From Acidobacteriaceae bacterium (GTDB lineage Bacteria; Acidobacteriota; Terriglobia; Bryobacterales; Bryobacteraceae): a stretch of DNA of 39,757 nucleotides. The notes below the pieces were generated by a model. It made no database searches. It saw only the letters and a list, made by a program, of their open reading frames with translations, and was not told the DNA's origin. The position numbers were made by a program, and so were the translations under genes. Shown here piece after piece: positions 16,850 through 24,511 of this stretch. The stretch covers positions 1-39,757 of the forward strand of contig JAFATG010000094.1 of NCBI GenBank assembly GCA_019244055.1, in the 5' to 3' direction. The stretch's first letter is position 1. The number at the start of each line of letters is the position of its first letter.

Positions 16850-18384
16850 TGCTGTTTTTCTCCTGAAGACGTACTTTGCAAACCTTTTTCGGCAGCTTCG
16901 CGCGCCATGACGGAAGCGCCATTGATGGCCAGCGCCAGCTTGAACTGGGCGTTGGCCTTGTCCGGGTCTCCGGCTGCTACAGCGAGCCTGCCCAAATATA
17001 CGTGTGCCCAAGCCGTTACAGCCGGATTGGGATTGGCATTCGCGGTGCGCTCAAAAAACTGCACCGCCTCGTCCTTTTTGTTCTGCCGGACGGCGATCCG
17101 CGCCAGCCCGTAGTAGGCCAGCCCTTGCATGCCTTTGTCGGAGGTCTGTTCCAGCACTTTTTTGAATGTTTTCTGCGCGTTATCGTAATCGGCCTGTTCA
17201 TACAGCCCTTCCGCGGATTCGAGTGAAGCTTCTGCAGGATCTACCTGGCGGGGGGCCGGCGGGGCGATCACCCTCTGTGGGACACTCTGTGCGAACTGCA
17301 CATCTTTAAGACGCTTCTGCTCCTTATGTACATCAACCGCAGCGATGAGATCGGGGTAATAGATACGAAATGCGTCAGGCTGCTTTTCGTAGGCGGGTAG
17401 CAATTCTGCAAAGGCGGCTGTGAGTATGAAGCCCTCACGCACGGCCTCCTTTACAAAGGCCTGTTTTTCTGTCGCGCTCGCGTGCATAAGGCGGCTATCG
17501 ATCGCCTTGATTAAACACTTCGTGACGAGCAGCGAAAAGTCATCTTTGTATGCCACGTCGAGCGCGGGAGCTTCCTGCGCAAATTTTTCGAGCGGCTTCT
17601 TTTGCTTGATGATCTCCGTATACTTGAACGTCAGTGGATCCAACACATACGCCAGGTATGCGTCGCGTATATCGTCCATAACCGGCATGTTGGTGGGCGT
17701 GATGACTACGAAGTAATCATCACGATAGCTGCGCACCTGCACCTGGTCCGGAGCTCCCAGCAGATCGAGGTAAATTTGGAATCTTCGGCCCAGATAACCC
17801 GAAGGGTTGCGCAGGTAACCATTTGTCTCGAACAGTGTTGAGATGACGGGGTCCTGATAGTGCAGCATGGCGGTCGAGTAAGCTGCTTGGGAGCGCCTCC
17901 AGAGATCCTGCAGATTAGCTTCTTTGTAGAACCGCGCCAGCAACTCGCTGAAGCCCCTCAAGGGTTCTACATCAGGCGGCACCTCTCCGGCAGGCAACGC
18001 GAAAGCAGGGGCATCTCCGGCGATCAGAGCGAACGAAATGTACTGGCCTAAGTCAGCGGCATCGGATGCCTTTTTGTGTTGCCGGTAGAACGTCCTTAGC
18101 TCCGGCAAACAGCCGATGCTTCGCTTCGCCAGCTCGTCGCGCACCTGAGTTCTGATCTTGTAGTCCTGATTGAGCGGTGAATCGATGCCCGCGTCGTATC
18201 CCGCTGCGTTAATCGCCGCTAACGCCGAAAACAGCGTGAGACTCACGCTGAACTGGTTCTCGCCGGAATCGCGCTGTGTGTCGGCTTGCGAGCCGGGGGC
18301 AGGCCCAACCTGACCGGCCCGGGCGCTCAGAGTCTTAGTGGCGAGGAGAATTAACAAGAGAAAAATGGCTGGACGGAAAATCAA
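16846..18384 (-). CDS. Exported protein with C-terminal TPR repeats
   Basis: The 512-residue product has an N-terminal signal peptide (MIFRPAIFLLLILLATKTLSARA). The central region (about 40-380) is helical and not assignable to a family that I recognise. The last 130 residues hold TPR units (SAEGLYEQADYDNAQKTFKKVLEQ, GLAYYGLARIAVRQNKKDEAVQFFERTA, VYLGRLAVAAGDPDKANAQFKLAL). Start TTG 18384 is supported by TAGGG six bases upstream. The stop overlaps the next start as ATGA. It is divergent from trxA across about 145 bp. A role in envelope protein handling is inference from the repeats and signal peptide only. Confidence 0.85.
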   Translation of the reverse strand: MIFRPAIFLLLILLATKTLSARAGQVGPAPGSQADTQRDSGENQFSVSLTLFSALAAINAAGYDAGIDSPLNQDYKIRTQVRDELAKRSIGCLPELRTFYRQHKKASDAADLGQYISFALIAGDAPAFALPAGEVPPDVEPLRGFSELLARFYKEANLQDLWRRSQAAYSTAMLHYQDPVISTLFETNGYLRNPSGYLGRRFQIYLDLLGAPDQVQVRSYRDDYFVVITPTNMPVMDDIRDAYLAYVLDPLTFKYTEIIKQKKPLEKFAQEAPALDVAYKDDFSLLVTKCLIKAIDSRLMHASATEKQAFVKEAVREGFILTAAFAELLPAYEKQPDAFRIYYPDLIAAVDVHKEQKRLKDVQFAQSVPQRVIAPPAPRQVDPAEASLESAEGLYEQADYDNAQKTFKKVLEQTSDKGMQGLAYYGLARIAVRQNKKDEAVQFFERTANANPNPAVTAWAHVYLGRLAVAAGDPDKANAQFKLALAINGASVMAREAAEKGLQSTSSGEKQQ

Positions 18385-18431
18385 AACGAACCCTACAGGC
18401 TAGGAAATATCTGCCCCTCAGTGTAGCCCAC

Positions 18432-18511
18432 GACCCCGCTCTGCCGGGGTCTGTAAGCTATTCATCAGGGAGCACATGCCCCGATGAATCAAAATTGGGG
18501 CCTGCTTCATC
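18432..18511 (+). ncRNA. Candidate structured 5' leader of trxA (possible H-type pseudoknot)
   Basis: Three pairings can be drawn in the leader. A hairpin GACCCC/GGGGTC is at 18432-18451. ATTCATC (18460-18466) can pair with GATGAAT (18483-18489). GCCCC (18478-18482) can pair with GGGGC (18497-18501). The second and third interlock as an H-type pseudoknot with an A/T-rich 7-base third loop. A competing TTCATC at 18506-18511 could also capture GATGAA, just before the ribosome-binding site at 18518-18524. No known riboswitch family is recognised. All pairings are perfect, but short enough for chance. Confidence 0.35.
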
Positions 18512-18529
18512 CATTGATAGGAGATATAA

Positions 18530-18877
18530 ATGGCAGGCGACAACACGCTGACCTTTACTGACGATACCTTTGACAAAGATGTGCTGAATTCCGAGGTCCC
18601 CGTTCTGGTGGATTTTTGGGCGGAGTGGTGCGGACCCTGCCGCATGATGAGCTCGACCGTGGACCAGATCGCTAAGGAATACGCTGGCAAGGTGAAAGTG
18701 GGCAAGCTCGACGTAGATGCCAACCAGCAGACCGCGTACCGGTATGGAATTCGGGGCATTCCGACCTTGCTGCTATTCAAAGGCGGTCAAATCGTCGAAC
18801 AGAAGGTTGGCGCGATTGGAAAACCAGAGTTTCAGAAGATGCTGGACAAGCATACCAGCGTAGCGGTGGCTCAGTAA
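18530..18877 (+). CDS. trxA: Thioredoxin
   Basis: A 115-residue thioredoxin of normal length. The redox-active WCGPC motif is at residues 33-37 (VDFWAEWCGPCRMM), and the cis-Pro is in GIRGIPTLLLFKGG. It reduces protein disulfides in the cytosol with thioredoxin reductase, which is not in this window. ATG 18530 has a good ribosome-binding site (TAGGAGA, 18518-18524). A stem followed by a T-run directly after the stop makes a monocistronic transcript likely. The upstream 80 bp contain several interlocking inverted repeats that may form a regulatory leader. Confidence 0.97.
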   Translation: MAGDNTLTFTDDTFDKDVLNSEVPVLVDFWAEWCGPCRMMSSTVDQIAKEYAGKVKVGKLDVDANQQTAYRYGIRGIPTLLLFKGGQIVEQKVGAIGKPEFQKMLDKHTSVAVAQ

Positions 18878-18898
18878 AAACACGAGCGAATTGGCGCT

Positions 18899-18927
18899 AG
18901 AGGGCACCTCACAGAGGTGCTCTTTTT
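18899..18927 (+). terminator. Rho-independent terminator of trxA
   Basis: GCACCTC (18904-18910) pairs with GAGGTGC (18914-18920) around a 3-base loop, can extend by weaker pairs, and is followed directly by TTTTT. It lies 22 bp after the trxA stop and ends about 20 bp before the ankyrin gene start. Confidence 0.85.
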
Positions 18928-18947
18928 GTAGTGCTACGCTGTTGGCA

Positions 18948-20282
18948 ATGCCCCAGTTCATAACGGCGCTGGGCTTGCTCCTGGTTTCCCTCATTTGCTT
19001 GCCGGGTTCGGAATTCCCGCAGGAAGCGTTTCAGGAATCGTCCCTCAATCGATTCCCAACAACACCGGGAGAGCGGCTTCACGCCGCGGTTCGGACCGGT
19101 GACCTCAAGGAACTGCAGCGGCTGCTCGAGTCCGGGCTTGATCCCAATTCGCCCGACGCGCTAGGGAATCCTGCGCTTTTCTATGCAGCTTGGATGGGCA
19201 ACACGGAAGCGGTGCTGCTGTTCCTGGACCATCGAGCAAACGTGAACATTCGCGGAAAGGACACTCCCGGAACGGCGCTGTGGTATGCAGTGCAAGCCGA
19301 CCATGCGAGAGTGGTCGATTTATTGGTGTCGCAAGGGGCGCGTCTGGATTTTAGATATGGCTCGGGCCAGACGATTCTACATCTCGCGTGCGCACGAGGA
19401 AACCCACAGATTGTGACGCGCCTGTTGGCCGCTCGCGCCGATGTGTCTGCCACTGACCAAAGCGCCAATACTCCCTTGGATGAAGCGGTCCTGAATGACC
19501 GTCTGGAAATTCTGCGTTTGCTTCTGGCACACGGGGCCGATCCCAAGGCTGTGCATTCGCTTGATGGCCGCGGGCCCATGCAGGAGGCCTGCATCAAGGG
19601 ATTCGCCGGTCTGATTCCGGTGCTGGTACAGGCGGGCTCCGATCCGCTAATTCGGGACCGCTACGGTCTGAGCCCGCTGGATCTGGCTGTTGCTTACAAA
19701 AACGAGAATGTCATCCGCGAGCTTCTGACCCTCGCACGCTCAACGCCGCCTCTCCAAGCAGAAGCCGACGACGCCATGGAATCCGCCACTCTTCGCGGCC
19801 AAACGTTGATCGCGAAGCTCCTGATCGATGCAGGTTTTGACGTAAACCGCCCAACCCTCTCGGGGTCTACGTACCTGAACGACGCAGCGCTCAAGGGGCA
19901 TGAGAAACTGGCCCAACTGCTGCTCGACCGGGGTGCAAACCTCGAAAGCAGAAATCTCACGGGCGGAACGCCGCTGCACGATGCCGCTCTGGCAGGCAGT
20001 GCCGAGGTGATTACCTTACTTCTCAAGTGGGGGGCGCAGATCGATGCCCTCGACGGCGATGCGGGAGCGACCCCGCTAATGTTGGCGGCCTCCATGGATC
20101 GCGTGAAAGCGGTGGAGGCGCTGCTCGATAACGGAGCCGACGCGAACGTAAAGGACCGTATCGGACGGACCGCGCTGGATAGGGCCAGGGAGACTGGGGA
20201 CGCTAATACGATCAAACTGCTCGAGAACGCCGGCAACACCAGTGCGCGCCCGCCTCGCAGAGCTAAGAATTCCGGCTTATAG
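18948..20282 (+). CDS. Exported ankyrin-repeat protein
   Basis: From ATG 18948 the protein has 444 residues and opens with a signal peptide (MPQFITALGLLLVSLICLPG). This start is chosen because the longer frame (from 18891) would run through the trxA terminator. The mature protein is almost entirely ankyrin repeats, about 10-11 units of roughly 33 residues. Clear ones are LFYAAWMGNTEAVLLFLDHR, ILHLACARGNPQIVTRLLAA, YLNDAALKGHEKLAQLLLDR and PLHDAALAGSAEVITLLLKW, and the array ends in a basic tail. Ankyrin arrays bind proteins; no catalytic domain is attached. Partner unknown. The LuxR-type regulator gene follows 68 bp downstream and may be in the same transcript. Confidence 0.9.
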   Translation: MPQFITALGLLLVSLICLPGSEFPQEAFQESSLNRFPTTPGERLHAAVRTGDLKELQRLLESGLDPNSPDALGNPALFYAAWMGNTEAVLLFLDHRANVNIRGKDTPGTALWYAVQADHARVVDLLVSQGARLDFRYGSGQTILHLACARGNPQIVTRLLAARADVSATDQSANTPLDEAVLNDRLEILRLLLAHGADPKAVHSLDGRGPMQEACIKGFAGLIPVLVQAGSDPLIRDRYGLSPLDLAVAYKNENVIRELLTLARSTPPLQAEADDAMESATLRGQTLIAKLLIDAGFDVNRPTLSGSTYLNDAALKGHEKLAQLLLDRGANLESRNLTGGTPLHDAALAGSAEVITLLLKWGAQIDALDGDAGATPLMLAASMDRVKAVEALLDNGADANVKDRIGRTALDRARETGDANTIKLLENAGNTSARPPRRAKNSGL

Positions 20283-20350
20283 GGCCAAAACACTTCTCTC
20301 CAATTTCCCCATCTAAAGCCGATAAGCGTAAGTGACTGGAAGAAACGGCC

Positions 20351-21025
20351 TTGCGACGCGGTAAAAGACTCAACACAGTATTGATAGCCGATAGACAACT
20401 GTTGTTCCGGCGCGGATTGGGCGCTCTGCTTTCGGCTGAACCAGACCTGGAGGTGGTAGCAGAGGCAACAGATTTTTCCGATGCCATCCTGAAAGCCGGC
20501 CTCCTCAGACCGGAAGTCATTGTGATGGATCTGGCTTTGCTTGAACCAGCCTCCCACCAATCGTTGGTTGCGATCAGGCAGGGAGAATTGGCCAGGGCAG
20601 CCCTGCTGTTCCTTACCGATCAGGATGACGAACAACAACTCCAAACAGCTATTGCCGCCGGAGCCCGCGGCTATATGCTCCGCAATAGCCCGCCGGCGCA
20701 ACTGCTGGCTGGCGTTCGGCAGGTGATTTCGGCTGAGGACGGGAGCACTATGACGATTTCACCGGCAATTGCCGATCTGCAGGCTCTGGCTGCCTCTAAT
20801 CCAGCTTCAAAGGGTTCTGTTCTGACTGCCAGAGAGCAGGAAGTAGTCCGTATGCTGGGTGAGGGACGAACGGTCCGGGAAGTGGCTGCGGAATTGGGCT
20901 TGAGTGTCAAGACGGTCGAAGCGCACAAGCTGAATTTGATGCGGAAGCTTGATATCCATAATCGGGCTAGCCTGATCGAGTACGCTGCTCGTACTGGTCT
21001 CATCACCGTCCCGGTGACTCGTTAG
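20351..21025 (+). CDS. NarL/LuxR-type response regulator with degenerate receiver
   Basis: A 224-residue two-domain protein. The N-terminal receiver (about residues 8-125) keeps the phosphoacceptor D60 (VIVMD) and T89 (LLFLTD). The acidic pair is reduced to A13-D14 (LIADRQLL, where DD is usual), and the conserved Lys is R111 (GYMLRNSP, usually LK). The C-terminal LuxR-type HTH (about 158-218) is canonical: LTAREQEVVRMLGEG, EVAAELGLSVKTVEAHK. Start TTG 20351 follows a purine-rich GGAAGAAACGG. No histidine kinase gene is nearby. Loss of one metal-binding Asp and the Lys suggests altered or absent phosphorylation control, which is inference from known receiver chemistry. Confidence 0.9.
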   Translation: MRRGKRLNTVLIADRQLLFRRGLGALLSAEPDLEVVAEATDFSDAILKAGLLRPEVIVMDLALLEPASHQSLVAIRQGELARAALLFLTDQDDEQQLQTAIAAGARGYMLRNSPPAQLLAGVRQVISAEDGSTMTISPAIADLQALAASNPASKGSVLTAREQEVVRMLGEGRTVREVAAELGLSVKTVEAHKLNLMRKLDIHNRASLIEYAARTGLITVPVTR

Positions 21026-21099
21026 CTCCATTTCGTACTTCAAAGGCGCTCGTTTCCTCCCGCTCCTGCTACTCTTCACTTGGGAGCGGTCGCTCATCT

Positions 21100-22821
21100 A
21101 TGTGGAAATTCATTGTCGGAGTGCTGGTCGGAATCGTAATCACAGTGGTAGGCGGCCTGGTCGTGGTTTTCGCCATCGGACGCATTTTCGAGAGCAAGAC
21201 GCCGAGTGTCGCGAATAACTCCGTCCTCGTTCTACAAATGAGCGGCGAGATTCCCGAAGCTGCGCCGGTCGATATCCCCGTCCCATTCATTCAATCCCAG
21301 AGTCCTCCGACTGTACGAGACGTTTGGACCTCTCTTCGCCAGGCCGCCAAAGATAGCCGAATTAAAGCTGTCCTCCTTCAGCCGCGTGGACTTGTGACTG
21401 GTTGGGGCAAACTACAGGAACTGCGGACGGAGATCCTGGACTTCAAGAAATCCGGAAAGCCGGTGTATGCGTTCCTGCAATCTCCTGGTTCGCATGAGTA
21501 TTACTTGGCCTCCGCCGCCGACAAGATCTTCCTTTCTCCCGATGACTCGCTCGAAGTGCGAGGGTTTCTTTTGGAGGAGATGTATTTCAAAGGTACGCTC
21601 GACAAACTGGGAATCCAAGTACAGGTGGACCACATCGGACGGTACAAAGATGCGGGTGACATCTTTACAAAAACCGGGATGTCACCGGAAACCCGCGAGG
21701 TGCTGAACCAGGTGCTCGACCAGCTTTATGGTGATTTTTGTTCCACCGTTGGGCAGGCACGCCATAGGGCGGCCGATGAAGTCCGGGGGCTGGTGGATAA
21801 TGGCCCGTTTGTGGCAAGTCAAGCCAAAGCAGCCGGGCTGGTGGATCAGCTCGCGTATGAGGACGAGGTATATGGCGATCTCGAAAGACGCACGGGTACG
21901 AAGCGCCTGGTTAAGCTTCCCCTCCGGACGTATTTTCGCGCCGCCCCCGGCCAAGGGGACCGGATCGCCCTGGTCGTCGGTGAGGGCGACATAGTCGCTG
22001 GTAACCCGAACAACGAGTTCGGAGGGCCGAATCTCATCTCCTCTGGCGGATTCTCCAAGGTACTGGAACAGGTCAGGAACGATCGGGGTGTCAAAGGAGT
22101 TATCGTTCGCATCGACTCGCCGGGCGGGGACGCGGTTGCCTCCGACGACATCCTGCACGCGCTGAAGTTGCTTAGCCGCGCGAAGCCGCTGATCATCTCA
22201 ATGTCGGACGTGGCAGCGTCGGGCGGCTATTTCATGTCGATGACGGGCGACCCGGTCATAGCCTATCCGGACACCATCACGGGTTCAATCGGGGTTTTGT
22301 ACGCACGCCCGGTGCTGAAGGGCCTGTACGACAAGCTCGGCATTCAGGAAGATATCCTGACGCGCGGCAAGATGGCGGACATGGCGGCCGCCACCGTACC
22401 GCTCTCTGACGCTGCGAGAGAAAAGCTGCACGAAATGATCCAGACAACCTATCAGCAGTTCGTGTCGAAGGTCGCGAGCGCGAGGCGGAAGAGCTACGAC
22501 CAGATTGATCAACTCGCTCAAGGGCGGGTTTGGATGGGCCAGCAAGCTCTCGGTAACGGACTGGTGGATACTCTCGGCGGCCTCGACCAAGCCATTGCGC
22601 TGGTCCGCCAAAGAGCGCATCTTTCCGCGGCTGGAGAAACGAACCTGGTGCTCTATCCGCCTCGCAAAACGCTGTTCGAGATCCTGACTCAATCGCCGCA
22701 GTCGATCGAAGATGCTGCTGCGGAAAGCAGAATCCGGAAAGCTTTGCCCGCTTTGCCCAGCACTGCCTTCCTTCGCGGTGGCATGCTCCGGATTCTGCCC
22801 TACAGATTATCGGTCCAATAG
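21100..22821 (+). CDS. sppA: Signal peptide peptidase SppA (long type)
   Basis: The 573-residue protein is the two-domain (67K-type) SppA, a membrane-bound serine protease that degrades cleaved signal peptides. An N-terminal membrane helix spans about residues 4-27. The N-terminal half contains the catalytic Lys, K183 in HIGRYKDAGD. The C-terminal half carries the nucleophile S374 in SDVAASGGYFMSM, preceded by VIVRIDSPGG, and both halves share the crotonase-like fold of S49 peptidases. ATG 21100 has GGGAG upstream (about 21080). The stop is only a few bases from the left end of the putative IS element, so the element inserted immediately behind this gene without damaging it. Confidence 0.95.
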   Translation: MWKFIVGVLVGIVITVVGGLVVVFAIGRIFESKTPSVANNSVLVLQMSGEIPEAAPVDIPVPFIQSQSPPTVRDVWTSLRQAAKDSRIKAVLLQPRGLVTGWGKLQELRTEILDFKKSGKPVYAFLQSPGSHEYYLASAADKIFLSPDDSLEVRGFLLEEMYFKGTLDKLGIQVQVDHIGRYKDAGDIFTKTGMSPETREVLNQVLDQLYGDFCSTVGQARHRAADEVRGLVDNGPFVASQAKAAGLVDQLAYEDEVYGDLERRTGTKRLVKLPLRTYFRAAPGQGDRIALVVGEGDIVAGNPNNEFGGPNLISSGGFSKVLEQVRNDRGVKGVIVRIDSPGGDAVASDDILHALKLLSRAKPLIISMSDVAASGGYFMSMTGDPVIAYPDTITGSIGVLYARPVLKGLYDKLGIQEDILTRGKMADMAAATVPLSDAAREKLHEMIQTTYQQFVSKVASARRKSYDQIDQLAQGRVWMGQQALGNGLVDTLGGLDQAIALVRQRAHLSAAGETNLVLYPPRKTLFEILTQSPQSIEDAAAESRIRKALPALPSTAFLRGGMLRILPYRLSVQ

Positions 22822-22826
22822 CGTTG

Positions 22827-22846
22827 GATGCTGTTGAAAAACTCTG
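22827..22846 (+). repeat. Left terminal inverted repeat
   Basis: GATG followed by CTGTTGAAAAACTCTG. The 16-base core is the exact reverse complement of 25994-26009. It starts five bases after the sppA stop codon. Confidence 0.75.
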
Positions 22847-22933
22847 CTGCTCCGCTTCTAAGCCGCTGGCGCCCTGTAGAGATCTCTCTTTGTCGGAAGC
22901 CTAGACGTATGGAAAAGCTTTCCGTTCACGATT

Positions 22934-22951
22934 TGTTTGTGGTAACAAACA
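22934..22951. promoter_or_regulatory. 7-bp inverted repeat just upstream of the passenger gene start
   Basis: TGTTTGT-GGTA-ACAAACA, perfect arms and a 4-base loop, ends six bases before the ATG at 22958. It occupies the place where a ribosome-binding site would be expected, and none is otherwise visible. It may be an operator or an RNA hairpin. Confidence 0.35.
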
Positions 22952-22957
22952 GACAAT

Positions 22958-24205
22958 ATGCCCTACCGATTCTTCACCGCCCCAGCTATTTGGGCCCTGA
23001 TTGCAATGCATGCTCCAGGAGCTGCGGAACGCGCGACGCTGAACGGAAAAGTCGTGGGCGGCGACGGCAAACCTGTTGAACACGCAACCGTATTGGTTTA
23101 CGAGGCGCGGGCTAGACACGGTTACAGCGTGTATTGCCCGACTTGCTGGGTGGATTGTGGCAAGCGAGCGATAACCAATGCTGAGGGCACGTATTCGATA
23201 CCAGGGCTAAATCCCGAGCTTGTTTTCAAATTGCTGATTGTGAGGAATGGATATAGAACGGTCTTCGTCGATAAAGTAGATCCTTCAAAGGGATCCGCCG
23301 CCGATGGGGTTTTAAAACCGGCGGCTGTCGTGGCAGAGCCGTCGCAGTCGGTACGGGGCCGTATTGTCGATGACCACGGAAACCCGCTCAGGGATGTCGT
23401 AGTCGAGCAGCAGGGGGTTACGTTCAATGGACCGCGAGGGCGTGGCCGATCGTTTGGCCCAGACGATTCTCCGGATTGGATTCAGCCGCTGGCGGCGACG
23501 GACGAACACGGTGAGTTTGAGATTGCCTATGCCAAACCTGCCGTCGAGATTACGCTGAACGTTTCTCCGCGTGCGATGGCGCCAAAGCTGGTAACGCTGT
23601 CCACCGGGCCGGAGAAGAGAACGATCACTGTTACACAAGGCGCAACGCTCCGCGGCCGCCTGTTGCAGCCTGACGGTACACCAGCGGGGAATGCTGAAAT
23701 CGGGGTATTCGTACACAGCCGCATGTCGGGAACGGTATTCCCGGAGGTTCGCACTGGCACAAAAGATGATGGGACGTTTGCAATCACAAATATTCCTGCC
23801 GGAAGGATCTGGTACGTGTATCCGAAGATGGAATCACTTGCGGCCCGTGGACTGGCTGGTGACGCCGTGCCAATTGAGACAAAGGACGACGGGGAAGAGG
23901 TGAACGTGGGCACCATAAACCTGCGGACTGCCTATACGCTGCGAGGCAAAGTTGTGCTGTCCGATGGAAAACCAATTCCACCGGACATGCACGTGACGCT
24001 TTCTTCTGATGCTGGTTTCGATAGTCAGATTGCGCCGGTCGCAGAAAACGGCAGCTTTGAATTTCGGGGCTTGGCGAAAGGAGTTTATTCGATTGCGCCG
24101 GGAGTCCGGGGATATAAGCCGAAGGACGACTTCTATGGCGAAGTACTGATGAATCGCGACGACAAGAGCATCGTCGTTCCGATGAGTCCCGCCGCACCCC
24201 GTTAA
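22958..24205 (+). CDS. Exported carboxypeptidase-regulatory-like (Ig-like beta-sandwich) protein
   Basis: A 415-residue protein with a short signal-like N-terminus (MPYRFFTAPAIWALIAMHAPGAA). It carries about four repeated CarboxypepD_reg-like units beginning LNGKVVGGDGKPVEHATVLV, VRGRIVDDHGNPLRDVVV, LRGRLLQPDGTPAGNAEIGV and LRGKVVLSDGKPIPPDMHV. These beta-sandwich domains are common in secreted or cell-envelope proteins and TonB-type receptors of Acidobacteriota. There is no peptidase active site and no C-terminal beta-barrel, so it is not a carboxypeptidase or receptor. ATG 22958 lacks a visible ribosome-binding site. It lies wholly inside the IS-like inverted repeats, upstream of the broken transposase and on the same strand, so it may have arrived as a passenger. 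Function unknown. Confidence 0.8.
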   Translation: MPYRFFTAPAIWALIAMHAPGAAERATLNGKVVGGDGKPVEHATVLVYEARARHGYSVYCPTCWVDCGKRAITNAEGTYSIPGLNPELVFKLLIVRNGYRTVFVDKVDPSKGSAADGVLKPAAVVAEPSQSVRGRIVDDHGNPLRDVVVEQQGVTFNGPRGRGRSFGPDDSPDWIQPLAATDEHGEFEIAYAKPAVEITLNVSPRAMAPKLVTLSTGPEKRTITVTQGATLRGRLLQPDGTPAGNAEIGVFVHSRMSGTVFPEVRTGTKDDGTFAITNIPAGRIWYVYPKMESLAARGLAGDAVPIETKDDGEEVNVGTINLRTAYTLRGKVVLSDGKPIPPDMHVTLSSDAGFDSQIAPVAENGSFEFRGLAKGVYSIAPGVRGYKPKDDFYGEVLMNRDDKSIVVPMSPAAPR

Positions 24206-24511
24206 TAATTGCTCTGGCGAATGTATCGACGAGTCGTCCAATACCTCTGGTGGCAAAACTTTGCAATCCGCATCGGACCCGATTGCCCATTCATCGCGAT
24301 TGACATCGAGCTAGCCTAATGTATTCGACCTGTGTCCGACCCCTCCGACGAACCGTACATGGCGATCAGCAGGGGTTCACAAACCTAACAAGAGAATAAG
24401 AACAATTGTTTCCCGCAATGTTTCGGTGACGTTCGCGTCTTCGTGAACGTCTTCTTATCGAGCTTCTTGATGTCGTTCTCGATTGATTTCGGTGGAGGCG
24501 TGCTGCTCGTT
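24206..24511 (+). other. Non-coding stretch upstream of the transposase relic
   Basis: No gene is supported here. It contains a 7-bp inverted repeat GACGTTC (24428-24434) / GAACGTC (24445-24451) with a 10-base loop, and GGAGG at 24493-24497 ahead of the transposase ATG. No copy of the terminal inverted repeat is present, which argues against a short element starting here. Confidence 0.5.

Noticed and set aside
17012-18528. Several plus-strand frames opposite the TPR genes
   Set aside because: They are shadows of the minus-strand genes, which have signal peptides, TPR repeats and a coupled ATGA junction.
24443-24511. Upstream GTG start for the transposase frame
   Set aside because: Family homology starts at the ATG pair 24512/24515; the upstream codons overlap the leader hairpin.
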